Shown: one piece after another, positions 1-7,860 of the stretch
Numbering within the stretch: position 1 is the first letter of the stretch
Layout: the number at the start of each line of letters is the position of its first letter
Notes under the pieces: model-generated
Databases searched by the model: none
Seen by the model: the letters and a program-made list of their open reading frames with translations, nothing else
Told to the model about the DNA's origin: nothing
DNA from: Sneathiella sp.
GTDB taxonomy: Bacteria > Pseudomonadota > Alphaproteobacteria > Sneathiellales > Sneathiellaceae
Reading direction: 5' to 3'
DNA length: 11,177 bases
NCBI GenBank assembly: GCA_002732675.1
Contig: NVRR01000079.1
Span: 1-11,177 of the forward strand
Program-made: the position numbers and the translations under genes

Positions 1-2
1 CG

Positions 3-683
3 GATACGCGGACCAATGCTGGCGTCGACAATATTTCTACCTTCAAGAAAATGCATTCCTGGTGCACGCCCGGAGAGAGATCGATTACCCTCTTGACGGC
101 CGGTAATCTTGCGACAACGCAAGCCGTGGTCAGCATGTTGGATGAGCGGGCCAAGGCACCTGATGACCGCCATCCCTCCATCCTTGTGGCACCATCGATG
201 TTTCAGGTGGCGCGGCTGGTCGGGGAAATCCTCCGCGAGGAAATTCAAGCAAATGCGGCCACCGGACAGAAAGCGGATAGCGCTTTTAATTCAACCATTG
301 TCGTCGGCGGTCAGATCAAGGGGAGTGAGCCCCGCCTGTTCATGATTTACCCGGAAGGCAACTTTATCGAAGCCTCACCTGAGACACCGTTTTTCCAGAT
401 CGGCGAGACAAAATACGGTCGCCCTATTCTGGTCCGGGTTTATGATCCGGATATGAGCTTTGAAGATGCGACCAAGCTTATGATGGTCTCGTTTGATTCT
501 ACCATAAAGGCAAATTTATCCGTGGGGCTGCCCCTGGACCTGCTGGTTTACGAAAATGACAAATTCGAACCGTCCTACGAGCAGCGCATTGATATGGACG
601 ACAATTATTTTAGCCTAATATCGAACGGTTGGGGGGACGCACTAAAAAAGGCCTTCTTTTCTCTGCCAAAGTTCAATTTCTAA
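3..683 (+). CDS. Anbu-type proteasome-like protease (5' end cut off by window)
   Basis: The reading frame is open from the left edge (codon phase starts at base 3) to TAA at 681-683, giving 226 visible residues. The ATG at 51 is internal: the 16 codons before it read DTRTNAGVDNISTFKK, the conserved stretch that follows the first strands in Anbu (COG3484, HslV/proteasome-beta fold). Family members are roughly 245-250 residues, so I infer about 20 N-terminal residues are missing, including the nucleophile that follows the initiator Met. Other family-like segments are LLTAGNLATTQAVVSML, VVGGQIKG, LFMIYPEGNFIEA and FFQIGETKYGRPIL. Anbu proteins form cytoplasmic Ntn-hydrolase assemblies; in known genomes the gene often lies beside ATP-grasp, alpha-E and transglutaminase-like genes, which would be upstream of this window. 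It converges on the ABC permease gene with a 22 nt gap. Family call is confident; the substrate is unknown. Confidence 0.9.
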   Translation, partial: DTRTNAGVDNISTFKKMHSWCTPGERSITLLTAGNLATTQAVVSMLDERAKAPDDRHPSILVAPSMFQVARLVGEILREEIQANAATGQKADSAFNSTIVVGGQIKGSEPRLFMIYPEGNFIEASPETPFFQIGETKYGRPILVRVYDPDMSFEDATKLMMVSFDSTIKANLSVGLPLDLLVYENDKFEPSYEQRIDMDDNYFSLISNGWGDALKKAFFSLPKFNF

Positions 684-705
684 CTGGCACGGCCCAATCC
701 GCATT
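684..705. other. Short convergent intergenic gap
   Basis: Only 22 nt separate the stop of the Anbu gene (plus strand) from the stop of the second permease gene (minus strand). I see no hairpin or T-run in this gap, so transcripts from the two sides may run into each other. Confidence 0.6.
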
Positions 706-1914
706 TCAATCCTTCGGACCCGTCTTGTCTAAATTCTTCGGTGCAAAAATGTTGCCAAAAGACCCTTTACCCGGATTTTGCGGTCTTGTCGTATTTCCGG
801 GTGCGGCAGGTGCTTTTTTCCCGCCAAAAATATCCGGGCCTTGAAGTAATTTTTGTTGTTGTTGCAGTTGCCGCTGTTGCTGAATTTCTAGAATGCGCTG
901 ATTCTGAATAATCCGCTTCTGCTCCCGCACATCAAGTTTACATTCAGTCGGACTATAGGTTTGCGCAAACCAGATGGTTGAGAACCCGCCAAGCGCCAGC
1001 AACACCATGATAACGGCCGCCGGATTACCCCGGAAGATCCTCGGCAACTGGAAGCCGCCGCTTACTGCTGAGAGAGGGGCACCGTTGGCTAGGGCGAGTT
1101 GCTGGCGCCGTCGGTAGATTTCATACGCCAGCGCACCAATCAGCGTCAGAACGATGATGATAAAGGCCAATGCTGAAATCGAAGGGTTAATGCCGTAGCG
1201 AACTTTCTGCGCCAGCTCGATGGTCAATGTCGGGAATTTTCCGAAGGTGAAGGTAGTGGTGTTGTAATTCTCGAAAGAGGCAAGAAACGCAAGCACCGCC
1301 GCGGAACCAATGGCCGGCTTCATGAATGGTAGAAGGATTTTCCGAAACGCCTGAACATTTGTTGCCCCCAGATCAAGGGCGGCCTCGGTCAGGCCCGTAT
1401 CGAAACGCTGCAGCCGGGCGATAAAGACCAGCATGCAATAGGAGGCGATAAATGTCGATTGCCCCAGAATAGTTAGAAAAATACCGTTGTTGAATAAGCT
1501 GTCACTGGTAAAACCCAGCATGATATTAATGCGGTCCCAGAAAACCAGGGTCGATATACCAAGGACCACACCAGGGATCAGGATAGGCGCGATAACAACT
1601 GTGTAATATGTTGCCCGAAGTTTTGGCCAAATCTGGGTGAGTAGCAAAGCCCCCGCCAGTCCCATGATCACGGACAGAATGACCGTCCCGATCCCAATAA
1701 TGAAGCTGTTCTTAATGCCTTCGATGATCCTGTCATCTTCGGCGAGCACATCAAACCATTCGAACGTCAGGCACTCCCAAGGCGTCATTCGTGGAAATCC
1801 CGGGGAATTGAACGCTGTAATGCTCATCACGAACAAAGGGCCCAGCAGATAGCCAAAGAACACGACTAGATAGGCGACCAGAAAAAACTTAAGGAGATAA
1901 CTCTCGGATTTCAT
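706..1914 (-). CDS. ABC transporter permease, PotC/YdcV type, with C-terminal extension
   Basis: A 402-residue inner-membrane permease of the spermidine/putrescine-type (binding-protein-dependent) family. Hydrophobic segments lie near residues 8-31, 68-95, 103-125, 145-167, 202-217 and 246-265. The cytoplasmic EAA loop that docks on the ATPase is at about 177-198 (EAALDLGATNVQAF...). The start ATG overlaps the stop of the upstream permease gene in ATGA (1911-1914), implying translational coupling. The family usually ends near 260-290 residues. Here a basic linker (YRRRQQ) is followed by a further hydrophobic segment at about 298-318, a single Cys at 325, a glutamine-rich stretch at 337-356 and a Gly/Pro/Asn/Lys-rich tail. 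If the extra segment spans the membrane, the tail would be periplasmic. It is the last gene of the transport cluster. Confidence 0.92.
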   Translation of the reverse strand: MKSESYLLKFFLVAYLVVFFGYLLGPLFVMSITAFNSPGFPRMTPWECLTFEWFDVLAEDDRIIEGIKNSFIIGIGTVILSVIMGLAGALLLTQIWPKLRATYYTVVIAPILIPGVVLGISTLVFWDRINIMLGFTSDSLFNNGIFLTILGQSTFIASYCMLVFIARLQRFDTGLTEAALDLGATNVQAFRKILLPFMKPAIGSAAVLAFLASFENYNTTTFTFGKFPTLTIELAQKVRYGINPSISALAFIIIVLTLIGALAYEIYRRRQQLALANGAPLSAVSGGFQLPRIFRGNPAAVIMVLLALGGFSTIWFAQTYSPTECKLDVREQKRIIQNQRILEIQQQRQLQQQQKLLQGPDIFGGKKAPAAPGNTTRPQNPGKGSFGNIFAPKNLDKTGPKD

Positions 1915-2834
1915 TTACCGATATCCCCGATCTTGACTTTAAACAGTCGCATCATCGACAGCACAATAACGATACAGGTGAGCAGGAGAACAATAGCGAA
2001 GGCCGCCCCGCGCGGCCAGTTGCCGCCCTGATTGAACCATTGATAAATGATCTGTGTAAACCACAGGCTAGAAGGTCCACCCAGAATTTGTGGCGCCGCC
2101 AGCGCCCCGGCGGATAACATAAACACCATGGTACAGCCCGATGAAATACCAGGCTTGGCATAGGGGATTACGATGCGCCAATGGATACGCCACCAAGGCG
2201 CGCCCATATCCCGCGCCGCCTCTATCTGGTTGCGATCAAGGCTTTCAATGACATTGTAAATCGGAAAGATCATCAGCAGGATATAGGCATATCCTAAGCC
2301 CGCATAGAGCGCGATATTGGCCCGGATAAAGTCTATGGGGCTGCCAATCAGCCCCATGGTCAGCAATACTTCATTGATCACACCGCTTTCGCCGAAAATA
2401 ATCCTGAACGCAAAAGCCCTCAGGATCTCGTTAATCCAATAAGGGATAATCAGCAGCAGAACCAACACGCGGACAAATCCGCCGCCCTTCGACTGGCCGA
2501 GATAGTAAGCAAGCGGATAGCATAAAACAAGATCGAGAATGGTGACGAACAAAGCCGCGATTAATGTCCGTCCAAAGACGCCAAGATCAACGACATTATA
2601 GGATGTGTCCGCCCCCGGTGCGCCAAGTACCAGATATTTGTAATGCTCAATGGTATAGGTATCTTTCGGTCCTCCCATTTCCGGCGGCGGCAGATGGTGG
2701 CGGAACGAAAAGTCGAGCATGGAAAGCTGTGGTAAAATAATCAGGATCACGACCCAGAAACCAACAACGACAAGTAAAAAGATTCCGAGCCCGGCCCCAT
2801 TCCTGTCAAAAAAGTCCCTGAATATCCCGCCCAT
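1911..2834 (-). CDS. ABC transporter permease, PotB/YdcU type
   Basis: The first transmembrane subunit of the importer, 307 residues from the start chosen here. The hydrophobic N-terminal helix is at about 14-35, with further membrane segments near 88-111, 119-135, 173-193, 228-245 and 277-297. The EAA loop is at about 205-226 (EAARDMGAPWWRIHW). The frame is open to an ATG at 2903, but that adds 23 non-family residues overlapping the ATPase gene. The ATG at 2834 has a well-placed AGGGG ribosome binding site (2842-2846) and gives the normal N-terminus of the family. It starts 10 nt after the ATPase stop and overlaps the next permease by 4 nt, so the pair is surely co-translated as a heterodimeric channel. 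Confidence 0.93.
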   Translation of the reverse strand: MGGIFRDFFDRNGAGLGIFLLVVVGFWVVILIILPQLSMLDFSFRHHLPPPEMGGPKDTYTIEHYKYLVLGAPGADTSYNVVDLGVFGRTLIAALFVTILDLVLCYPLAYYLGQSKGGGFVRVLVLLLIIPYWINEILRAFAFRIIFGESGVINEVLLTMGLIGSPIDFIRANIALYAGLGYAYILLMIFPIYNVIESLDRNQIEAARDMGAPWWRIHWRIVIPYAKPGISSGCTMVFMLSAGALAAPQILGGPSSLWFTQIIYQWFNQGGNWPRGAAFAIVLLLTCIVIVLSMMRLFKVKIGDIGK

Positions 2835-2841
2835 ACTTATG

Positions 2842-2846
2842 CCCCT
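2842..2846 (-). promoter_or_regulatory. Shine-Dalgarno site that fixes the start of the first permease
   Basis: On the minus strand AGGGG lies 7 nt before the ATG at 2834 and overlaps the TAG stop codon of the ATPase gene. This supports the 2834 start over the ATG at 2903 and suggests that ribosomes finishing the ATPase re-initiate on the permease. Confidence 0.7.
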
Positions 2847-3957
2847 ATTCGCTTGCAAGGTCGCCCGCAGGCAGAGCGACGGCCTGCTCAGGCGCATATT
2901 CAAGAGTTAGGTCAGAGCCCCTGGCGGAGAGACGCTGTTGACCAATATTGACCAGCGACATCTTGATTTCCTTGCCCTCAGAGCCCTCAAGAAAGACGTT
3001 ATAAATCTGGCCTTCAAACTCTTCGTTTTTGACCTTCGCCGTCAAGCGGTTATGGGCAGGAGACGTATCGGTCGCAATTTTGCATGCCTCAGGACGGATA
3101 AACATCATGGCATTATCGCCAACTTTTAAGGTTCCCTTGGCCGCGCTAGCCATACGCGCAAGTAACGTGCCTGACCGATTGGTGTCGATCAAAGCCATAT
3201 CGCCATCAATCGATTTTACCTTGCCGCGGAAGACATTATTCTCCCCAACGAAAGAGGCCACAAACGGCGTTGCCGGATCATCGTAAACCGACTTGCCATC
3301 GGCAATCTGATCGATAATTCCGGCACGCATGACGGCGACTTTGTCTGACATGGTCAGTGCTTCGCCCTGATCATGGGTGATATAGATAAAGGTGATGCCA
3401 ACGCGCTGCTGGATTTCACGCAGTTCGGTCCGCATATGTTGGCGGAGCTTTAAATCAAGAGCAGAGAGCGGCTCATCCAAAAGCAGAACGTCCGGCTCTG
3501 CACAGAGCGCCCGCGCGATTGCCACGCGCTGTTTCTGGCCGCCAGAAAGTTCCGACGGCAATTTTTCGCCCTGGTCGGATAAGGCAATCATCTCCAGAAG
3601 CTCGTCTGCCCGCTTACGCCGATCCGCCTTGCCAACCCCCTGAACTTCGAGCGAGAAGGTGATATTTTCCCAAACTTTCATCAGCGGAAAAAGCGCGAGA
3701 TTCTGAAAGATCAAGGCGGTCGGCCGCTTGTTGGGACCAATGCCCGCCATGTCCTTACCGCCAATTTTGATCGTGCCGTCGCTGGGCTCCAGAAACCCCG
3801 AAACCGCCCGAAGAATTGTTGTTTTGCCGCAACCAGAGGGACCGAGGAAAGAGAAAAACTCTCCGCCCTTTATGTTCACATTGGCTTCACGCACGGCAAC
3901 AAATTCACCGAACCGTATCCAGACATTCTCTAGATTGACGTCGACCCCTTTGCTCAT
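2845..3957 (-). CDS. ABC transporter ATP-binding protein, PotA type
   Basis: A 370-residue ATPase that powers the importer from the cytoplasmic side. All nucleotide-binding elements are intact: Walker A GPSGCGKTT (39-47), Q-loop Gln85, signature LSGGQ (137-141), Walker B LLLDE (158-162), D-loop SALD and switch His195 in ITHDQ. The C-terminal third (about 240-360) has the character of a TOBE-type domain, as in PotA, FbpC and MalK-like ATPases. The start has an AGGGGG ribosome binding site 9 nt upstream. It follows the binding-protein gene after a 111 nt gap containing a strong hairpin and precedes the permease by 10 nt. Substrate class follows from the partner subunits, not from this protein. 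Confidence 0.95.
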   Translation of the reverse strand: MSKGVDVNLENVWIRFGEFVAVREANVNIKGGEFFSFLGPSGCGKTTILRAVSGFLEPSDGTIKIGGKDMAGIGPNKRPTALIFQNLALFPLMKVWENITFSLEVQGVGKADRRKRADELLEMIALSDQGEKLPSELSGGQKQRVAIARALCAEPDVLLLDEPLSALDLKLRQHMRTELREIQQRVGITFIYITHDQGEALTMSDKVAVMRAGIIDQIADGKSVYDDPATPFVASFVGENNVFRGKVKSIDGDMALIDTNRSGTLLARMASAAKGTLKVGDNAMMFIRPEACKIATDTSPAHNRLTAKVKNEEFEGQIYNVFLEGSEGKEIKMSLVNIGQQRLSARGSDLTLEYAPEQAVALPAGDLASE

Positions 3958-4023
3958 GTTTCGTATCCCCCTGAAGCAATGAGCTTATATTATCCCCCCG
4001 GACGGAGGCATTTTTTATATTTG

Positions 4024-4060
4024 CTGATATCCGGACCCATGCTGTGGGCCCGGATATCAG
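4024..4060 (-). terminator. Stable hairpin between binding-protein and ATPase genes (processing/attenuation element)
   Basis: CTGATATCCGG (4024-4034) pairs perfectly with CCGGATATCAG (4050-4060). After one A/C mismatch, CCCA pairs with TGGG, leaving a 5 nt loop. It starts 8 nt past the TAA of the binding-protein gene. No U-run follows it on the minus strand (the next bases are A-rich), so it is not a classical intrinsic terminator. Hairpins at this position in ABC operons are known to protect the upstream mRNA and let the binding protein be made in excess over the membrane subunits; that role is inferred here. Confidence 0.65.
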
Positions 4061-4068
4061 AATAGTCT

Positions 4069-5238
4069 TTATGAGCTCTTGAACTTGTTCTCATATTCGG
4101 TGCGAACTTCCGCATACCAAGGCGCCTGTGGTGGCCATGGATTGAGGTTCTCCAATGAATTTCCCGGATAAGCATCCGCAAAATTCTGCTTATAAGCAGC
4201 GCCCGCAAACTGATCAGCACCCAATACAGGCGAGTTATAACCATGCTCATCAATAGCTTTACCGGCGTTTGCCGGATCATATGAAAACTTGATGAATTCA
4301 TAAATCTGATCCGTGTTTTTCGCGCCGATAGGCATGGCCATACCATCAACCCAAGCCATAGCGCCTTCGACTGGAGCCTGATACATGATCGGATCCCCGG
4401 CTGTTTTCAGAGCCATCGGTGGTCCATCCCAGGTCTGGCCAACGATCACACCTTCGTTCAGCAGGCCGTTTTTCTGTGTATCTGCATCATTCCACAAGAG
4501 TTTGATGTTTTTCTTGCGATCGATACACCAGTCGGTCACTTTCCCCCAAACCGGACGCATTGCGTCTTCTGACGCATAAGCGCCCCACATGCTGCCGGGA
4601 TCAAGCTGGCCGATACCTTCCATGTAAAGACCGGCGCACAGCATCATCGAATGTGGCCGACCCATGGTTTTACCGGCATTGGCATCAGACCAGATATCAC
4701 CATAACTCGGTGCTGGCCCGTTCGGCGCCCATTTATCAGTCCGCCAGGCAATTCCTTCTGTCCCCCAGATATGAGGAAGCCAATGCGATCCTTTGCCACC
4801 AAAATCCCAATCCTTGACACCAATATCGGTCATCGCCGGATTGACGGCCTGCACAGGAACGCGGGCGATGTCCCAAGGCTGCAAGAGCTGCAACGGTCCC
4901 CATTCCAGACCCTGATTATTGGTCGGCGAAACGATATCGAAGCCCTGACCCTTATTGGCCTTCATCTTGTTGATGATTTCCTCGTTCGAACCAATACCGG
5001 TATAGTTGATCTTGATACCAGTGGCATTTTCAAAATCAGCAATAAACGGTTTTGGTAGATAGTCGGACCACATCAGGATATCAAGCTCACCCGACGATGC
5101 GAAAGCATCCTTGACGAACGCCGGTCCTGCGATAGCGACCGCACCCACAGCAGCCGTTGTTTTGAGTAAAGTCCGGCGACTGAATTCCTTCGCCGCCTTT
5201 TGTGTCGCAATAGATGATTGTTGTGATTTGGTTGTCAT
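4069..5238 (-). CDS. ABC transporter substrate-binding protein, PotD/spermidine-putrescine type, Tat-exported
   Basis: A 389-residue periplasmic binding protein. The N-terminus carries a twin-arginine signal, SRRTLLK at 20-26, a hydrophobic core at about 28-40, and a likely cleavage after DAFA (residue 47). The mature protein opens with ELDILMWSDYLP and then ADFENATGIKINY, the pattern of the PotD-like extracellular solute-binding family. Trp-rich segments (WGTEGIAW, WDGPPMAL, AMAWVDGMAMPIG) are typical of pockets that hold cationic amines through aromatic side chains, but I cannot assign individual ligand contacts. The ribosome binding site GGGAG lies 8 nt before the ATG. It sits between the flavoprotein gene and the ATPase gene on the same strand. 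The substrate may be a polyamine, betaine or N-methylated glycine derivative. Confidence 0.9.
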   Translation of the reverse strand: MTTKSQQSSIATQKAAKEFSRRTLLKTTAAVGAVAIAGPAFVKDAFASSGELDILMWSDYLPKPFIADFENATGIKINYTGIGSNEEIINKMKANKGQGFDIVSPTNNQGLEWGPLQLLQPWDIARVPVQAVNPAMTDIGVKDWDFGGKGSHWLPHIWGTEGIAWRTDKWAPNGPAPSYGDIWSDANAGKTMGRPHSMMLCAGLYMEGIGQLDPGSMWGAYASEDAMRPVWGKVTDWCIDRKKNIKLLWNDADTQKNGLLNEGVIVGQTWDGPPMALKTAGDPIMYQAPVEGAMAWVDGMAMPIGAKNTDQIYEFIKFSYDPANAGKAIDEHGYNSPVLGADQFAGAAYKQNFADAYPGNSLENLNPWPPQAPWYAEVRTEYENKFKSS

Positions 5239-5412
5239 TGTAATTCTCCCTTTTTGACGAACATTCGTACTGCAAATAAATGCAGGATTTAGACTAAACT
5301 TTTATTACACCCTGCATGCTTTTTGCCTGTCATTATTGTTCGAAGTAAAACGATAGCACTCCTAAGTAGGTGTGAAAACCAGTTTTTATGCTTCCCCGAA
5401 AAATCATCCGGC
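5239..5412 (-). promoter_or_regulatory. Intergenic leader of the transporter genes with competing inverted repeats
   Basis: This 174 nt spacer lies between the flavoprotein stop and the binding-protein start. Three short arms occur: ATGCAGG at 5280-5286 can pair with CCTGCAT at 5311-5317 or, through its TGCAG portion, with CTGCA at 5270-5274, so the two pairings exclude each other. Between them sits an 11 bp palindrome TTTAGACTAAA (5288-5298), which looks like an operator half-site pair. No clear -35/-10 pair or T-tailed terminator was seen. The spacer could hold a second promoter or an attenuator for the transporter genes; this is a guess from structure only. Confidence 0.35.
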
Positions 5413-7860
5413 TTACATTTTGACACGTGCGCTTTTCGGATCATACAAGGGTTGTAGCGATGCCGTCGCCGGCACCATGTCACCGGCAACAAGGATTTCG
5501 TAGCTGCCTGCATTAACGAAAGTAGCATCAACACCGTCTGGATTCTCGACATATCCCAGCCCGACGGCAGCACCCAATGTATGCCCGTACATTCCAGATG
5601 TCAGATATCCGACCAGCGCGCCATCGCGATAAATCGGCTCATTGTGGTAGAGCATTTTTTCCGGATCGCGCAGGAGAAACTGGACTAGGCGTTTCCGCAC
5701 CCCTTGCTCACGCTGCTTAAGAGCCGCATCTCGGCCGATAAAGCCGCCTGGCTTATTCCAGGCGACGGCAAAACCGAGCCCGGCCTCAACAGGCGTCTCT
5801 GCATCGGTAATATCGTGCCCCCAGTGACGATAGGCTTTCTCCATACGGAGAGAATTCATCGCATGCATGCCCACATGTTGCAGGCCGACATCTTCTCCGG
5901 CGTCAACGATCCGGTCATAAACATCGGCTGCAAACTCTGTCGGGATATACAGCTCCCATCCAAGCTCGCCCATATAGGTAATGCGCGATGCCCGGACAAA
6001 GGCATAGCCGAGATCAATTTCTTTCGACTGGGCGAACGGGAAGGCATCATTGGACATATCCACCCGCGTCAAGCTTTGAAGAAAATCACGGGAATTTGGC
6101 CCCTGAACCCCCAGAACCGCCATGGACGATGTGATATCGGTCAGGATACAGCGGGCATCATCGGGGATTCGATCCTTCAGATAATGAAATTCGCGCACTT
6201 GCGAAGCCCCTGCCGTCACAATCAGAAAGGTGTCCGGGCTCAGACGGGTGACGGTCAAATCCGCCTCAATCCCGCCGCGCTCATTCAGCCATTGGGTATA
6301 CACCAACCGACCCGGCTCCACGGCGATATCATTGGCGCAAACCTGGTTCAGAACGCGCTCGGCATCCGGTCCTTCCAGGCGGAATTTTGCAAAGGAAGTC
6401 TGATCAAGCAAGCCGACATTTTCCCGAACGGCGCGATGTTCGGTCGCGGAAAATTCGAACCAGTTCTGCTTCACATAGGAATATATATATTCCGCTTTTT
6501 CGCCCTTCGGCGCATACCAGTTGGGACGCTCCCACCCTGCGGCTTCTCCGTAGACAGCCCCTTTCTCTTTCATCCGATCAAAGAAAGGCGACTTCCGCAC
6601 ATTCCGCGCCGTCCCATATTGATAAAACGGCCAATGTACCGCGTACAGCAGACCCAGGGTCTCCGTCACCCGATCGTGGAGATAGTTGGGATTGGCCTGA
6701 AATGGTAAGTTCCGCCGAATATCTACACTCGCCAAATCACTCGGCGGATGTCCGTCGCGCATCCATTCTGAAATAACCTTGCCAATACCACCCGCCGACT
6801 GGATGCCGATGGAATTGAGGCCTGCCGCTACAAACAGCCGCTTCATATTCGGCGCTTCCCCGAGCTGATAGCGATCATCGGGGGTAAAACTCTCGGGCCC
6901 GCAAAAGAACTTCTGAATACCCGCATGCTCCAGGCTCGGCACCCGATGAATGGCGCCTTCCAAAATAGGGCTGAAATGATCAAAATCGTCGGGCAGTTCA
7001 TCAAAACAGAAATCCTCGGATATACCGTTCATCCCCCAGGGTTTGGCCTCGGTTTCAAACGCCCCGATCAGCAATTTTCCGGCGTCTTCCTTGTAATAGG
7101 CGCAGGCATCATAATCGCGAAAGACCGGAAGATCAGGCGTGATGCCCGCGAAAGGCTCGGTGATAATATAAAAATGCTCGCAGGCATGGAGCGGTACGGT
7201 CACGCCAACAGTGCTTGCAAATTCCCGCGTCCACATCCCGCAGCAAAGCACGACAAAATCAGCCTCGATCCTTCCCTCCGCCGTCTCGACGCCGGTTGCC
7301 TGTCCGTCATTATGCAGGATTTTCGTCACCTTGGTATTCTCGAAAATCTGCGCACCGCGCATACGGGCGCCTTTGGCCAGCCCTTGCGTAATATCGACGG
7401 GATTAGCCTGCCCGTCGGAGGGGAGAAAAATACCGCCGATGACATCTTCGGTATTCATCAACGGGTAATATTCCTTGCAAGTCTGTGGTCCGATAACGTC
7501 CACCGGGAGATTGAAGACTTTCGCCATATCGGCGCGACGTTTCAAATCCTCGAACCGGCCTTCATGGGTCGCGACAGAAAGCGACCCGTTCACTTTATAG
7601 CCGTTTGCCTGCCCCGTTTCCTCTTCCAGTCCGAGATATAGTTCCGCCGTATATTTGGCAAGTTCACTCATATTACGGCTATCACGCAATTGACCAATGA
7701 GACCTGCTGCGTGCCAAGTCGTGCCGCTGGTCAGCTGCTTGCGTTCCAAGAGGACCACATCCTGCCAGCCCATCTTGGTTAAATGATAGGCGATGGAACA
7801 TCCGATAACACCGCCACCAACGATGACCACTTGGGCTTTCTTGGGGAGTTCTTTAGCCAT
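5413..7860 (-). CDS. FAD-dependent dimethylglycine/sarcosine dehydrogenase-like protein with GcvT domain
   Basis: An 815-residue two-part enzyme. The N-terminal half is a DAO-type flavin domain with the dinucleotide motif VVGGGVIG (near 13-20) and acidic ribose ligand Glu39. The SGTTWHAAGL motif has His50 at the position that carries covalent FAD in mammalian dimethylglycine and sarcosine dehydrogenases. A linker domain (about 370-425) follows. The C-terminal half is aminomethyltransferase (GcvT) like: GPDAERVLNQV, GGIEADLTV with the Asp used for folate in T-protein, GELGWELYIP, and the C-terminal barrel. Expected reaction: oxidative N-demethylation of a methylated glycine, with formaldehyde captured as methylene-tetrahydrofolate. 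The ATG at 7860 is chosen because AAGGAA lies 5 nt upstream; the ATG at 7893 adds 11 unlike residues. Its position ahead of the transporter suggests it acts on the imported compound. Exact substrate is unproven. Confidence 0.88.
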   Translation of the reverse strand: MAKELPKKAQVVIVGGGVIGCSIAYHLTKMGWQDVVLLERKQLTSGTTWHAAGLIGQLRDSRNMSELAKYTAELYLGLEEETGQANGYKVNGSLSVATHEGRFEDLKRRADMAKVFNLPVDVIGPQTCKEYYPLMNTEDVIGGIFLPSDGQANPVDITQGLAKGARMRGAQIFENTKVTKILHNDGQATGVETAEGRIEADFVVLCCGMWTREFASTVGVTVPLHACEHFYIITEPFAGITPDLPVFRDYDACAYYKEDAGKLLIGAFETEAKPWGMNGISEDFCFDELPDDFDHFSPILEGAIHRVPSLEHAGIQKFFCGPESFTPDDRYQLGEAPNMKRLFVAAGLNSIGIQSAGGIGKVISEWMRDGHPPSDLASVDIRRNLPFQANPNYLHDRVTETLGLLYAVHWPFYQYGTARNVRKSPFFDRMKEKGAVYGEAAGWERPNWYAPKGEKAEYIYSYVKQNWFEFSATEHRAVRENVGLLDQTSFAKFRLEGPDAERVLNQVCANDIAVEPGRLVYTQWLNERGGIEADLTVTRLSPDTFLIVTAGASQVREFHYLKDRIPDDARCILTDITSSMAVLGVQGPNSRDFLQSLTRVDMSNDAFPFAQSKEIDLGYAFVRASRITYMGELGWELYIPTEFAADVYDRIVDAGEDVGLQHVGMHAMNSLRMEKAYRHWGHDITDAETPVEAGLGFAVAWNKPGGFIGRDAALKQREQGVRKRLVQFLLRDPEKMLYHNEPIYRDGALVGYLTSGMYGHTLGAAVGLGYVENPDGVDATFVNAGSYEILVAGDMVPATASLQPLYDPKSARVKM

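Noticed and set aside
4024..4060. Hairpin after the binding-protein gene as a full intrinsic terminator
   Set aside because: It lacks a U-run on the minus strand; the T-run nearby (4011-4016) is on the wrong strand. The ATPase and permeases need to be co-expressed with the binding protein.
3990..4349. Minus-strand open frame overlapping the end of the binding-protein gene
   Set aside because: It is an alternative frame of the binding-protein gene and adjoining spacer, with no family resemblance.
5704..7641. Long open frames on the plus strand (5704-6708 and 6925-7641)
   Set aside because: They lie wholly antisense to the flavoprotein gene, whose domains are recognised end to end; their translations resemble no family I know.
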